The notes beneath the pieces are model-generated. The model saw only the letters and a program-made list of their open reading frames with translations, searched no databases and was not told the origin of the DNA. 64,000 bases of DNA, taken from Pedobacter psychroterrae (lineage in GTDB: Bacteria; Bacteroidota; Bacteroidia; Sphingobacteriales; Sphingobacteriaceae). Of the stretch, positions 17,044-25,354 are shown in pieces. The stretch lies in NCBI RefSeq assembly GCF_004331695.1, contig NZ_SJSL01000003.1:186001-250000 (forward strand), given 5' to 3'. The stretch's first letter is position 1. Each line of letters begins with the position of its first letter. The position numbers and the translations under genes were made by a program.

Positions 17044-19455
17044 ATGTTTAAACTTAACCTGAAGATCGCTTTTCGCAACCTTTATAAAAATAAAGTGTAT
17101 ACAGCTATTAATGTTGCCGGATTAGCTCTCGGCTTAGGTGGATTTATTTTTATACTGCTGTACATCAATTATGAGAAGAGTTATGATACCTGGGATAAAG
17201 ACCTCGATAAAGTTTATCAGGTGCAGGAACTTGACCTGTTTTCACTAAAAGAGGGAAAAGCTGAATGGTGGGGGGAATCTGACGGGAGGCTGATGGAAAT
17301 GATGAAGACCAGTTTACCGAATGTTGCAGCGGTGACCCGGGTATTCGAATCCGGACGGGAAGAAGCCCTTGTCATTGACGATAGAGCGCCTTTTTTTATC
17401 AATAATATTCACAAAACTGATAGCGCTTTCTTCTCTGTATTTCCCTATAAATTTCTGTATGGGAACCCAGCTACGTCGCTGAAAAATTTAAATGATATGG
17501 TAGTCACTGAAGATTTTGCAAGGAAATATTTCGGAGATACCAATCCCGTCGGTAAGGTAGTCAAACTAACATCTCAGTCCTGGGTAACCCCCACGACTCC
17601 ATACACCATTACTGGCGTAATTGCAAAACCGGAAACTCCCAGTGTTTTTGAGCTCAGCGTGCTCATTCACGCTCCGGTTTACAAGTTTCAGGATCAGATT
17701 CTTTCGTTTTGGCCTACTTATGTCAAATTTAACAGTATCCAGAGCGAGAAAGAGATCAGTCAGTCACTTCAGAAAATCTATGAACCCTTTCGGGCTGCTA
17801 TGCTAAAAAAATGGAAATGGTCACCTGCTGAATATCTAAAAAATGGAAATAAACCTGCCGTGAGGCTAAAGTCTTTTTATAGTGTACATCAGTATCCTTT
17901 ACAGCAGGAAGACTGGTTTACACTATTAAAACCGATCTTGCTACTGTCTTCCTTGCTGCTGCTCATCTCTATTATCAATTTCATCAATATGTTCACCGCT
18001 CAGGCTGTATCAAGAGCCAAAGAAGTGGGAATCAGGAAAGTGACAGGCGCGACCAGGGCATCCCTCATCAAGCAATTTCTGGTGGAAACAGCGCTTCAGT
18101 GTTTTTGTGCATTGATATTGGGGATTGTCCTTCTCGAACTCTTTCTTCCTTATTTAAACAAAGAGTTTTCACTTTCATTGTCCATTACTGGTAGCTTCAA
18201 TATTGGTCTGGTTAGCCTGCAACTGATTGTTCTGGTAACACTGATTACATTGCTCGCAGGGATCTACCCCGCAGTATTCCTCTCTTCCTACAGTCCTCAT
18301 CACGTATTGAAAGGCAATTTTTCCCATGGAAAGAAAGGATCGAAATTAAGGGTAATACTGGTTGGATTGCAGTTTGTCATCGCAGTAGGTTTCTTCATTG
18401 GTATCATGATTGTTTCTGGTCAGATCAAATATATGGAGTCAAGAGATCCAGGATTTGATCCCACGGGGGTTATTTACCTCCATGTGCCAATGATCAAGAT
18501 CCATGCTGATCGTGTAAGGAATATAGATGGTGTTAAATATTTTGGGGTCAACAATGGGAATGTTCACAGGAATCCGAAGCTGACTGCGAATTATAAATAC
18601 AATAATGAGGTAAAGGAACTGGCAACCGTATTTGTAAATATCGATGGCTTGCAGACTGTTGGAGCCAAATTACTTAGTGGAAGGTTCTTCGACAGGGATT
18701 ATAAACAGGATACTTCCAGCACTGTGATCATAAATGAGGGCCTCGAAAAGCTGTACGGTGGAAACATGACGGGCAAATACATCACTTATAAAAATGATAG
18801 TGTGCGGGTTCAGGTAGTCGGTGTTATCAAAGATATACAGGTAGCTGGTTTTGATAAAGTGTCACCTCCAACTATCTATACCGCATCTAAATTTAATGCC
18901 ACCTGGTACCCAAATGAGGAATTTATCAATCTGATAAGGTATGAACATAGAAAGGAAAAGCAGGTATTGGCTGACCTTACAAAGCTCTGGAAAGAGATTT
19001 CTCCTCAATATCCGTTGAGCTTCACTTTTCTTGAACATGATTTTAAGAAATTGTTTATTGCCCATGAGCGTTTTAAGCAGATGGTAAAGCTGTTTTCTTT
19101 TTTATCGATCTCACTTTCTATGATCGGTTTGTTTTCCCTGGCAGCTTTCATGACCCGCCAGCGGACTAAGGAAATTGCCATCAGAAAGGTATTGGGGGCA
19201 GACGATAAGGATATATTCTTCCTGCTCAATAAAAGCTACCTCTGGCTGATGGTTGGTGCTAATGTCATAGCCTGGCCATTGATCTATATTGCTGTGCAGC
19301 ATTGGTTGGCGGGTTTTGCCTATCGTATAGAAATGCCTGTCCTGCCATTTTTAATGGCGTTTATTGTTTCTATTCTAGCCACAGCTCTTACTGTTAGTGT
19401 TCAGGTGAGAAATGCCGTCAAATCTAACCCTGTACAAGCCCTTAAATATGAATGA
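17044..19455 (+). CDS. ABC transporter permease 5 (MacB_PCD/FtsX)
   Basis: This 803-residue permease lies 13 bp after the internal ATPase. It starts FKLNLKIAFRNLYKNK, with an N-terminal helix at about 22-44 (GLALGLGGFIFILLYINY). The motifs are KEVGIRKVTGA with FLVETALQCF after it, and KEIAIRKVLGA in the second half. It ends VQALKYE. It is the closest relative in the window of permease 6: same length, AFRNL start, and related GNFSHGKKG / GNYQHGFKG segments before the middle helix. Permease 2 is the third member of this subgroup. Together with permease 6 it may form a heterodimer served by the ATPase just upstream. That pairing is inference. Confidence 0.93.
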   Translation: MFKLNLKIAFRNLYKNKVYTAINVAGLALGLGGFIFILLYINYEKSYDTWDKDLDKVYQVQELDLFSLKEGKAEWWGESDGRLMEMMKTSLPNVAAVTRVFESGREEALVIDDRAPFFINNIHKTDSAFFSVFPYKFLYGNPATSLKNLNDMVVTEDFARKYFGDTNPVGKVVKLTSQSWVTPTTPYTITGVIAKPETPSVFELSVLIHAPVYKFQDQILSFWPTYVKFNSIQSEKEISQSLQKIYEPFRAAMLKKWKWSPAEYLKNGNKPAVRLKSFYSVHQYPLQQEDWFTLLKPILLLSSLLLLISIINFINMFTAQAVSRAKEVGIRKVTGATRASLIKQFLVETALQCFCALILGIVLLELFLPYLNKEFSLSLSITGSFNIGLVSLQLIVLVTLITLLAGIYPAVFLSSYSPHHVLKGNFSHGKKGSKLRVILVGLQFVIAVGFFIGIMIVSGQIKYMESRDPGFDPTGVIYLHVPMIKIHADRVRNIDGVKYFGVNNGNVHRNPKLTANYKYNNEVKELATVFVNIDGLQTVGAKLLSGRFFDRDYKQDTSSTVIINEGLEKLYGGNMTGKYITYKNDSVRVQVVGVIKDIQVAGFDKVSPPTIYTASKFNATWYPNEEFINLIRYEHRKEKQVLADLTKLWKEISPQYPLSFTFLEHDFKKLFIAHERFKQMVKLFSFLSISLSMIGLFSLAAFMTRQRTKEIAIRKVLGADDKDIFFLLNKSYLWLMVGANVIAWPLIYIAVQHWLAGFAYRIEMPVLPFLMAFIVSILATALTVSVQVRNAVKSNPVQALKYE

Positions 19456-19470
19456 TAAATAATTGAAAAG

Positions 19471-21882
19471 ATGTTCAGAATCAACCTTAAAATTGCTTTT
19501 CGCAACCTCGTTAAGAACAGGGTATATGCGGCCATTAATATCTGCGGACTGGCCATAGGTCTTACTGCATTTATATTGTTGCTATTGTACATCAATCACG
19601 AAAACAGCTATGATAGGTGGTCTCCGGAATTGAACAGGGTGTATCAGTTGCGGGAAAGGCATGATTTCTTTACACCAGATAATAAGCAATACTGGCAGGA
19701 AGTGAATGACTCCAAGGTAGCCGCCCTTGTCAGGGAAAATATACCTCAGTTCAAATACGTAACCAAGGTAGACAATACCTGGGGGAGCGGATCTTCCATA
19801 AAGGCCGGAAGCTCAGATCCTGTCATGATGGATTATATCCGCGATGCGGACTCTTCTTTTTTTAAGGTCTTTGATTATCAGTTTTTACAGGGTGACCCAG
19901 TCACTGCGCTAAATCAACCTAATTCCATTGTTTTGAAACAGCGTACTGCGATTCAATTATTTGGTACAGACCAGGTGTTGGGTAAGGAAGTTAAAATAGT
20001 AATGTGGCGTACTGACAAAGGAACACCGATGAAAATTACGGGTATAGTAGCAGAGCCGGATATGCCAGAGAGTCTGCTTTTTGATGCCATTATGCATACT
20101 GGAGAGAAAGACAAGGATCCTATTAACTATACCAACTTTTGCCGGGTATACGCCCTGGCAGGATCAGACATAGATACGGCGGCTGTGAATGCCTTGTTGC
20201 AAAAGACCTATGTGGATTTTAAGAAGTCTTCCTTTGTACAGCGTAAAATCAGCTTTACTGATGTGTATAAAACAGGGAAAACTCCCGGATTAAAGGCGAT
20301 ACCCCTTAAGGAGGTGCATGCAAGTCCTCCTTTCGATATCAGCTGGACCGATCAGATCAAACCCGTTATTGCGCTCTCTGTATTTCTGTTGTTAATATCT
20401 GTCATCAATTTTGTAAACCTGGCCACTGCGCAATCTGCACAGCGGGCAAGGGAAGTTGGGGTCAGAAAAGTACTTGGCGCTTTTAAAAAGCAGTTAATGG
20501 TCCAGTTTCTGCTGGAGTCAGCCATCCAGTGCTTGTTTGCGTTGTTTCTCAGCATTGCCCTTGTAGAGTTACTGCTCCCCATGTTCAATACTTATTTTGA
20601 AATCAATCTAAGCTTCTGGTACAGTCATCAGCTTTTGGGTATCCTGACACAATTGGCTGCTGTTTTTATCACCATTACCCTGCTTGCGGGGCTATATCCG
20701 GCAGTTGTCCTGACAAATTATCAGCCGGTAGCTGTATTGAAAGGAAATTATCAACACGGATTTAAGGGAGTGAGACTTAGAAACGGACTGGTTATTCTAC
20801 AGTTTATGATTGCTGTGATCCTCATGATCAGTATTGGGGTTATGAAACTGCAAACAAGTTATATGGCAGACAAAAATCTGGGTTATAACAAAGCACAGCT
20901 GATTAATATCAATACCAATTACGATGAGGGTTTTGTAAATCACATCAGACGTTTGCCCGGTGTTCAATATGTGGCCTCTACTACCCAGGTAATGGGTAAT
21001 GTATTCAACATGCCTGAAGAGATCAGTTATCAAAACCAAAATTATAACATGAATACCGTTACCGTAACCATGGATGCTTTACCAGCATTAGGAGTCGAGG
21101 TAGTCAACGGAAGGATGTTTTCTGCAAAGTACGGCCAGGATACTGTAAATACGGTGGTATTAAACCAAACTGCGGCAAATCTGCTGGGCAAAAATATAAT
21201 CGCTAAAAGTTACGATGTAAAAAGTGAAAATGAAAAATACACCTTTCAGATCGTAGGAATCATTAAAGACTACCACAACGAAGGCTTTGACAAAGCAGTA
21301 TTGCCTACCATTTATAAGGTAACTATGCTTGGGGGAACATCCAGTACCAATAACCTGCTGGTCAGGTTCAATACAGTAAACTATCAACCCGTTATTAAAG
21401 CTATTGAAAAAGAGTGGAGGGCACTTTATCCTGATTTCCCCATGATTTATACCAGTGCAGAAGATACTTTTCAACAACAGTTAAAGTCAAGCCACAGGCT
21501 AGTGCAGATGATTTTCCTGTTTAGCATAGTCTCGGTAGCCTTGTCACTGCTCGGTTTATTTGCCCTGTCTGCTTTTATGGCCGAACGGAAAATTAAAGAA
21601 ATAGCCATTCGCAAGATAATGGGAGCCACTGACTTTCAGGTGATCAATATGCTCAACCGCTCATTTTTAATTCTGGTGGCTTTGGCCAACCTGGTAAGCT
21701 GGCCAATAGCTTATGTCCTGATCAATAAATGGTTGCAGGGTTTTGCTTACCGCATCGACATGCCTTTTATGCCTTTCCTGATGGCAACCTTTATGTCGAT
21801 GATCGTTTCCATCCTGACAATTACAATTAGGGCCAGAAAAGCAGCAGTCAGCAATCCTGTTGAAGCATTAAAGTATGAATAG
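19471..21882 (+). CDS. ABC transporter permease 6 (MacB_PCD/FtsX)
   Basis: This 803-residue permease, 15 bp after permease 5, is the last of the array. It starts FRINLKIAFRNLVKNR and ends VEALKYE. Motifs are REVGVRKVLGA with FLLESAIQCL after it, and KEIAIRKIMGA. The N-terminal helix is LAIGLTAFILLLLYI, with a middle helix near VILQFMIAVILMISIGV. Both periplasmic domains are present. No terminator hairpin follows; the BtuF-like gene starts 14 bp later, with a promoter-like -7 box in the gap. Confidence 0.93.
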   Translation: MFRINLKIAFRNLVKNRVYAAINICGLAIGLTAFILLLLYINHENSYDRWSPELNRVYQLRERHDFFTPDNKQYWQEVNDSKVAALVRENIPQFKYVTKVDNTWGSGSSIKAGSSDPVMMDYIRDADSSFFKVFDYQFLQGDPVTALNQPNSIVLKQRTAIQLFGTDQVLGKEVKIVMWRTDKGTPMKITGIVAEPDMPESLLFDAIMHTGEKDKDPINYTNFCRVYALAGSDIDTAAVNALLQKTYVDFKKSSFVQRKISFTDVYKTGKTPGLKAIPLKEVHASPPFDISWTDQIKPVIALSVFLLLISVINFVNLATAQSAQRAREVGVRKVLGAFKKQLMVQFLLESAIQCLFALFLSIALVELLLPMFNTYFEINLSFWYSHQLLGILTQLAAVFITITLLAGLYPAVVLTNYQPVAVLKGNYQHGFKGVRLRNGLVILQFMIAVILMISIGVMKLQTSYMADKNLGYNKAQLININTNYDEGFVNHIRRLPGVQYVASTTQVMGNVFNMPEEISYQNQNYNMNTVTVTMDALPALGVEVVNGRMFSAKYGQDTVNTVVLNQTAANLLGKNIIAKSYDVKSENEKYTFQIVGIIKDYHNEGFDKAVLPTIYKVTMLGGTSSTNNLLVRFNTVNYQPVIKAIEKEWRALYPDFPMIYTSAEDTFQQQLKSSHRLVQMIFLFSIVSVALSLLGLFALSAFMAERKIKEIAIRKIMGATDFQVINMLNRSFLILVALANLVSWPIAYVLINKWLQGFAYRIDMPFMPFLMATFMSMIVSILTITIRARKAAVSNPVEALKYE

Positions 21883-21884
21883 AT

Positions 21885-21892
21885 TACCTTTG
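21885..21892 (+). promoter_or_regulatory. Possible Bacteroidota -7 box, 4 bp before the BtuF-like ATG
   Basis: TACCTTTG matches the TAnnTTTG -7 consensus. A TTG lies at 21860-21862, 22 bp upstream, a little far for the -33 element. If used, transcription would begin at or near the ATG at 21897 and give a leaderless mRNA. Confidence 0.35.
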
Positions 21893-21896
21893 TGTC

Positions 21897-22694
21897 ATGC
21901 AGCGCAGTTTTACCGATCAGCTAGGTCAGCAAATCACCATCACCTATCCACCTAAACGGATCATTTCACTGGTGCCTTCGCAGACTGAGCTGCTCTTTGA
22001 CCTGGGACTGGACAAAGAAGTCATTGGGCTGACCAAATTCTGCATTCATCCGATAGAGAAATTTGCAGCGCGGACCAAGGTAGGAGGGACTAAGAAGTTA
22101 AACCTTGAGCTGATTCGCTCCTTGCAGCCTGACCTGATCATCGGCAATAAGGAAGAGAATCAGCGCGAACAGATCGAAGAACTTATGCAGGAGTTTCCGG
22201 TATGGATGAGTGATATTTATACACTGGAGGATGCTAAGCAAACGATTTTACAGATCGGCGAACTGGTTGACCGCTCGCCTGAGGCTGCTTATTTAAACCA
22301 CCTGATCACCGCAGGTTTCAATGACCTGCAAACACTGGCTGTACAAAACGGACTAAACAAAAAAGTAGCCTACCTGATCTGGAAAGACCCGTACATGCTT
22401 GCCGGCAGGGACACCTTCATAGATAATATATTGGCTTTAAATGGCCTTAGCAATGTAGTTAAGGAGAAAAGATACCCTGAAATTGCATTAAATGAGCTGA
22501 ACGGATTAAAGCCTGATCTGGTATTTCTTTCTTCAGAACCCTATCCTTTTAAAGAAAAGCACCTTCAAGAAATCGAGTCGATATTACCTGATGCCAAAGT
22601 AGTGATTGTAGACGGAGAAATGTTCTCCTGGTATGGCAGCAGATTGGTAAAAGCTGTTCAGTATCTTTTTCAGTTGCAAAAGGATCTGTATTAA
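21897..22694 (+). CDS. BtuF-like helical-backbone metal-receptor protein without signal peptide
   Basis: This 265-residue protein belongs to the class III periplasmic binding (helical-backbone metal receptor) family typified by BtuF. It has an N-terminal lobe (RIISLVPSQTELLFDLGL), a connecting helix and a C-terminal lobe (LKPDLVFLSSEPYPF, DAKVVIVDGEMFSWYGSR). Unlike true BtuF it has no signal peptide or lipobox, so it should be cytoplasmic. Cytoplasmic copies of this family are common in Bacteroidota and their ligand is unsettled. It lies 14 bp after permease 6 and may share its transcript, or use the -7 box at 21885. The strong hairpin at 22697 ends the unit. A role in the ABC export system is not supported beyond position. 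Confidence 0.85.
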   Translation: MQRSFTDQLGQQITITYPPKRIISLVPSQTELLFDLGLDKEVIGLTKFCIHPIEKFAARTKVGGTKKLNLELIRSLQPDLIIGNKEENQREQIEELMQEFPVWMSDIYTLEDAKQTILQIGELVDRSPEAAYLNHLITAGFNDLQTLAVQNGLNKKVAYLIWKDPYMLAGRDTFIDNILALNGLSNVVKEKRYPEIALNELNGLKPDLVFLSSEPYPFKEKHLQEIESILPDAKVVIVDGEMFSWYGSRLVKAVQYLFQLQKDLY

Positions 22695-22696
22695 AA

Positions 22697-22717
22697 AAGG
22701 AGGGCATTGCCCTCCTT
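22697..22717. terminator. Bidirectional terminator between BtuF-like and aminopeptidase genes
   Basis: Perfect 9-bp arms AAGGAGGGC and GCCCTCCTT have a 3-base loop and lie between convergent genes. An A-run precedes the stem on the + strand and gives U-rich RNA for the minus-strand gene. Confidence 0.88.
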
Positions 22718-22721
22718 CATA

Positions 22722-25202
22722 CTATTTCAGTTCTGCAATCGCCGCATCGATATAAGTAATACTCTCCTGGTCAGCTGAGCGCAATTGCTTAAGCTGAGAA
22801 AGGAAGTTTGTGATGAACTTATCTGCCCCATACTGCTTATACTTTAGTCCAATTGCCTTCAGTGCATCTATCCCTTTTTTCACCTGCGCCTTATCAGTTA
22901 GTTTTCCTAGTGTCACTATATACGCAGGGATTAAATTGATTTGTTCCTGTGGGCCCAATGCGGAAAATTTATCGGTTACAAACGGAAGCTCTTTTTCAGA
23001 ACCATATTTGGCGTAAACATTTACAATGGCTGTAGTAAGCGCTTTGCGGTTGTCTTTTTCCAAACCTTTTGCAGTAGCCAATGCCTCCGCAGCAGGTAAC
23101 AGTTCAGCTAAGGCCATCAAAGACGCACCCTGTACCGCATATGACCTGCTTTCCAGTCCTTTCTTAAACATGGACAGGTCTTCCTGGTTTTTAGCAGCAG
23201 CCACCATGGTGATGGCCTGTGCCTGTACCAAAGTATTCACATCGGCAACTGCCATCTTTTTAATTGCCGGCATTAGCGAAGCAAGTAGCGCTTTATTAGC
23301 AGGATCTATGGACTGCATGGCATTTAACCTGATTCCGTAATATTTATCATTCAGTGCAGCAGTTAGGATCTGCAAAGAAACAGCCTCTGTCTGCGCCTTC
23401 GACGCTGCGGCTACCGCTTCCAGTCTGTCCAGGTATAGCGGCGCATTGGTGTACTGAAAAGCAAATTCAGCCAAAGATTTATTGTCCGTTTTTTCCGCCA
23501 GCAATACTTTGTCTGCATCCACATTGACTAAATCAGGTTTAGTGGGACTTAAAAAACTAAATGTCTGCACAGAATCTTTCATGATAATCTGGTGGCGTTG
23601 CTTATTGGTGCCTACATATACATCTACTGCCATCGGCAGGGTAAACAAATTACCTCCCTGGGTCTGCTTTATCGTTACTTTTTGTGTTTTCGTAGCGGCA
23701 TCCCATGCATAATCAATACTCAATACAGGGTGTCCTGAGTTAAAATACCACTGGTTAAAGAACCAGTTCAGGTCCTTTCCGCTCGCCTCCTCCATCGCCA
23801 GGCGCAACTGGTGGGCCTCGCCATTTTTAAAGGCATTTTGCTTCAGGTAAAGGTTCAGCCCTTTATAAAATACCTGCTCGCCCAGGTAATTGCGCATCAT
23901 ATTGAGAATCCTTCCGCCTTTTTGATAAGAAACCAGGTCAAACATCTCCTCCTTATCTGCGTAATGAAAGCGTACCAGGTTTTTGAGCGCGTCATCTTTA
24001 GTGCCCAGGTAATTGGCCATGTCCTCATAGTTGTGCGCATCACCGGCATCTTTGCCATACTTATATTCTGCCCACATTACCTCACTGAAGTTAGCAAACG
24101 ACTCATTTACGGTAAGGTTGCTCCAGCTTTCAGCAGTTACATAATCACCAAACCAATGGTGGAACAGCTCATGTGCAATGGTACTTTCGGCCTGTCCGAA
24201 ATACTCGTCCAATACCTCTCTGTCGGTACGCTGCACATATTCACCATGCAGGGTAGCTGTGGTGTTTTCCATCGCACCGCTCACAAAATCACGCACCACA
24301 ATCTGACTGTATTTAATCCATGGATAGTCAATGCCCAGTTTTTCGGAATAGAAGGTCATCATTTCCGGTGTAAGTCCGAAACTATGCTTCGCAAAAGGGG
24401 CGTAGGCAGGCTCCAGGTAATAACTAACTTCCCGATCTTTCCATTTGTCCTTATACACTTTAAAATCGCCCACTGCCATCATAAACAAATATGGTGCATG
24501 CGGTAAATCCATTTTCCAGGTATCGGTACGCGTACCGTCTGTACCCTTCAGTTGCGTTACCAGTTTGCCGTTAGACAAGGTCACATATTTAGCCGGAACG
24601 GTAATGCTGATCTCAGAAGTGGTTTTCTGGTTAGGCCTGTCAATAGTAGGGAACCATACCGAAGAAGCTTCAGTCTCACCCTGTGTCCAGATCTGCACCG
24701 GCTTATCTTTATCGGTGCCATCCGGATTGATGAAATAGAGTCCCTTTGCATCGGTTATCGCAGCGCTACCCTTCACTTTTAGCTCATCAGGTTTGGCAGT
24801 ATAGTCGATAAAAATGGTGTATGATTGCCCCGGCAAAAATTTCTTGCCCAGTTTAATTTTCAGCTGTTGCTGATCATACTCATACTTTAAAGTCTGAAGT
24901 GTTTTTCCGTTTACCAGTGATACATTACGGATGTCCATTCCTTTGGCATCCAGCGTCAGTGAGTCTGTAGGATAGGCATAAGGCTTTAACGTCACCCATT
25001 CTTTACCGATCAGCTGCCTTTTTGCATAGTCAAACTTCACACTCAGTTTGGTATGCACCAGCGCATTTATTTTAGTTGCAGAAGCTTGGTATATCGCATC
25101 AGTTTTGGCTACCGCGATGTTTTCAGTCTGTGCCCGGAGGCTATTGGCTGCGAGCACTACCGTCAGTCCCGCGCAGATGGATATTCTAAATAAGTCTTTC
25201 AT
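22722..25202 (-). CDS. Secreted M1 family aminopeptidase
   Basis: This 826-residue zinc metallopeptidase removes N-terminal residues from peptides. It has a signal peptide (MKDLFRISICAGLTVVLAAN, cleaved near SLRAQ), an N-terminal beta-saddle domain, and the M1 catalytic domain with the substrate-binding GAMEN motif and the zinc site HELFHH (H344, E345, H348), plus the third ligand Glu in NESFANF about 20 residues later. The C-terminal ~280 residues are helical with HEAT-like repeats. It probably works in the periplasm or outside the cell. It is monocistronic, with its own 150-bp divergent intergenic region shared with the S9 peptidase. Together they suggest peptide scavenging. Confidence 0.93.
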   Translation of the reverse strand: MKDLFRISICAGLTVVLAANSLRAQTENIAVAKTDAIYQASATKINALVHTKLSVKFDYAKRQLIGKEWVTLKPYAYPTDSLTLDAKGMDIRNVSLVNGKTLQTLKYEYDQQQLKIKLGKKFLPGQSYTIFIDYTAKPDELKVKGSAAITDAKGLYFINPDGTDKDKPVQIWTQGETEASSVWFPTIDRPNQKTTSEISITVPAKYVTLSNGKLVTQLKGTDGTRTDTWKMDLPHAPYLFMMAVGDFKVYKDKWKDREVSYYLEPAYAPFAKHSFGLTPEMMTFYSEKLGIDYPWIKYSQIVVRDFVSGAMENTTATLHGEYVQRTDREVLDEYFGQAESTIAHELFHHWFGDYVTAESWSNLTVNESFANFSEVMWAEYKYGKDAGDAHNYEDMANYLGTKDDALKNLVRFHYADKEEMFDLVSYQKGGRILNMMRNYLGEQVFYKGLNLYLKQNAFKNGEAHQLRLAMEEASGKDLNWFFNQWYFNSGHPVLSIDYAWDAATKTQKVTIKQTQGGNLFTLPMAVDVYVGTNKQRHQIIMKDSVQTFSFLSPTKPDLVNVDADKVLLAEKTDNKSLAEFAFQYTNAPLYLDRLEAVAAASKAQTEAVSLQILTAALNDKYYGIRLNAMQSIDPANKALLASLMPAIKKMAVADVNTLVQAQAITMVAAAKNQEDLSMFKKGLESRSYAVQGASLMALAELLPAAEALATAKGLEKDNRKALTTAIVNVYAKYGSEKELPFVTDKFSALGPQEQINLIPAYIVTLGKLTDKAQVKKGIDALKAIGLKYKQYGADKFITNFLSQLKQLRSADQESITYIDAAIAELK

Positions 25203-25354
25203 TTAAGTTAGCTATGAGGGGCTAAATGTACATAAATCAAATAAATAATAAAATTTCCAGGGTCATTCAGCTAGTTAAAAAACGTTAAACCATCGTGCTG
25301 CAAATAACTTATTTGTATTATTGTGTGGATGAATAAGCATTCAGACAACCGGCC

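Noticed and set aside
23811..24506. 231-codon + strand open frame inside the M1 aminopeptidase
   Set aside because: Antisense shadow; the minus-strand gene has intact catalytic motifs and a signal peptide.
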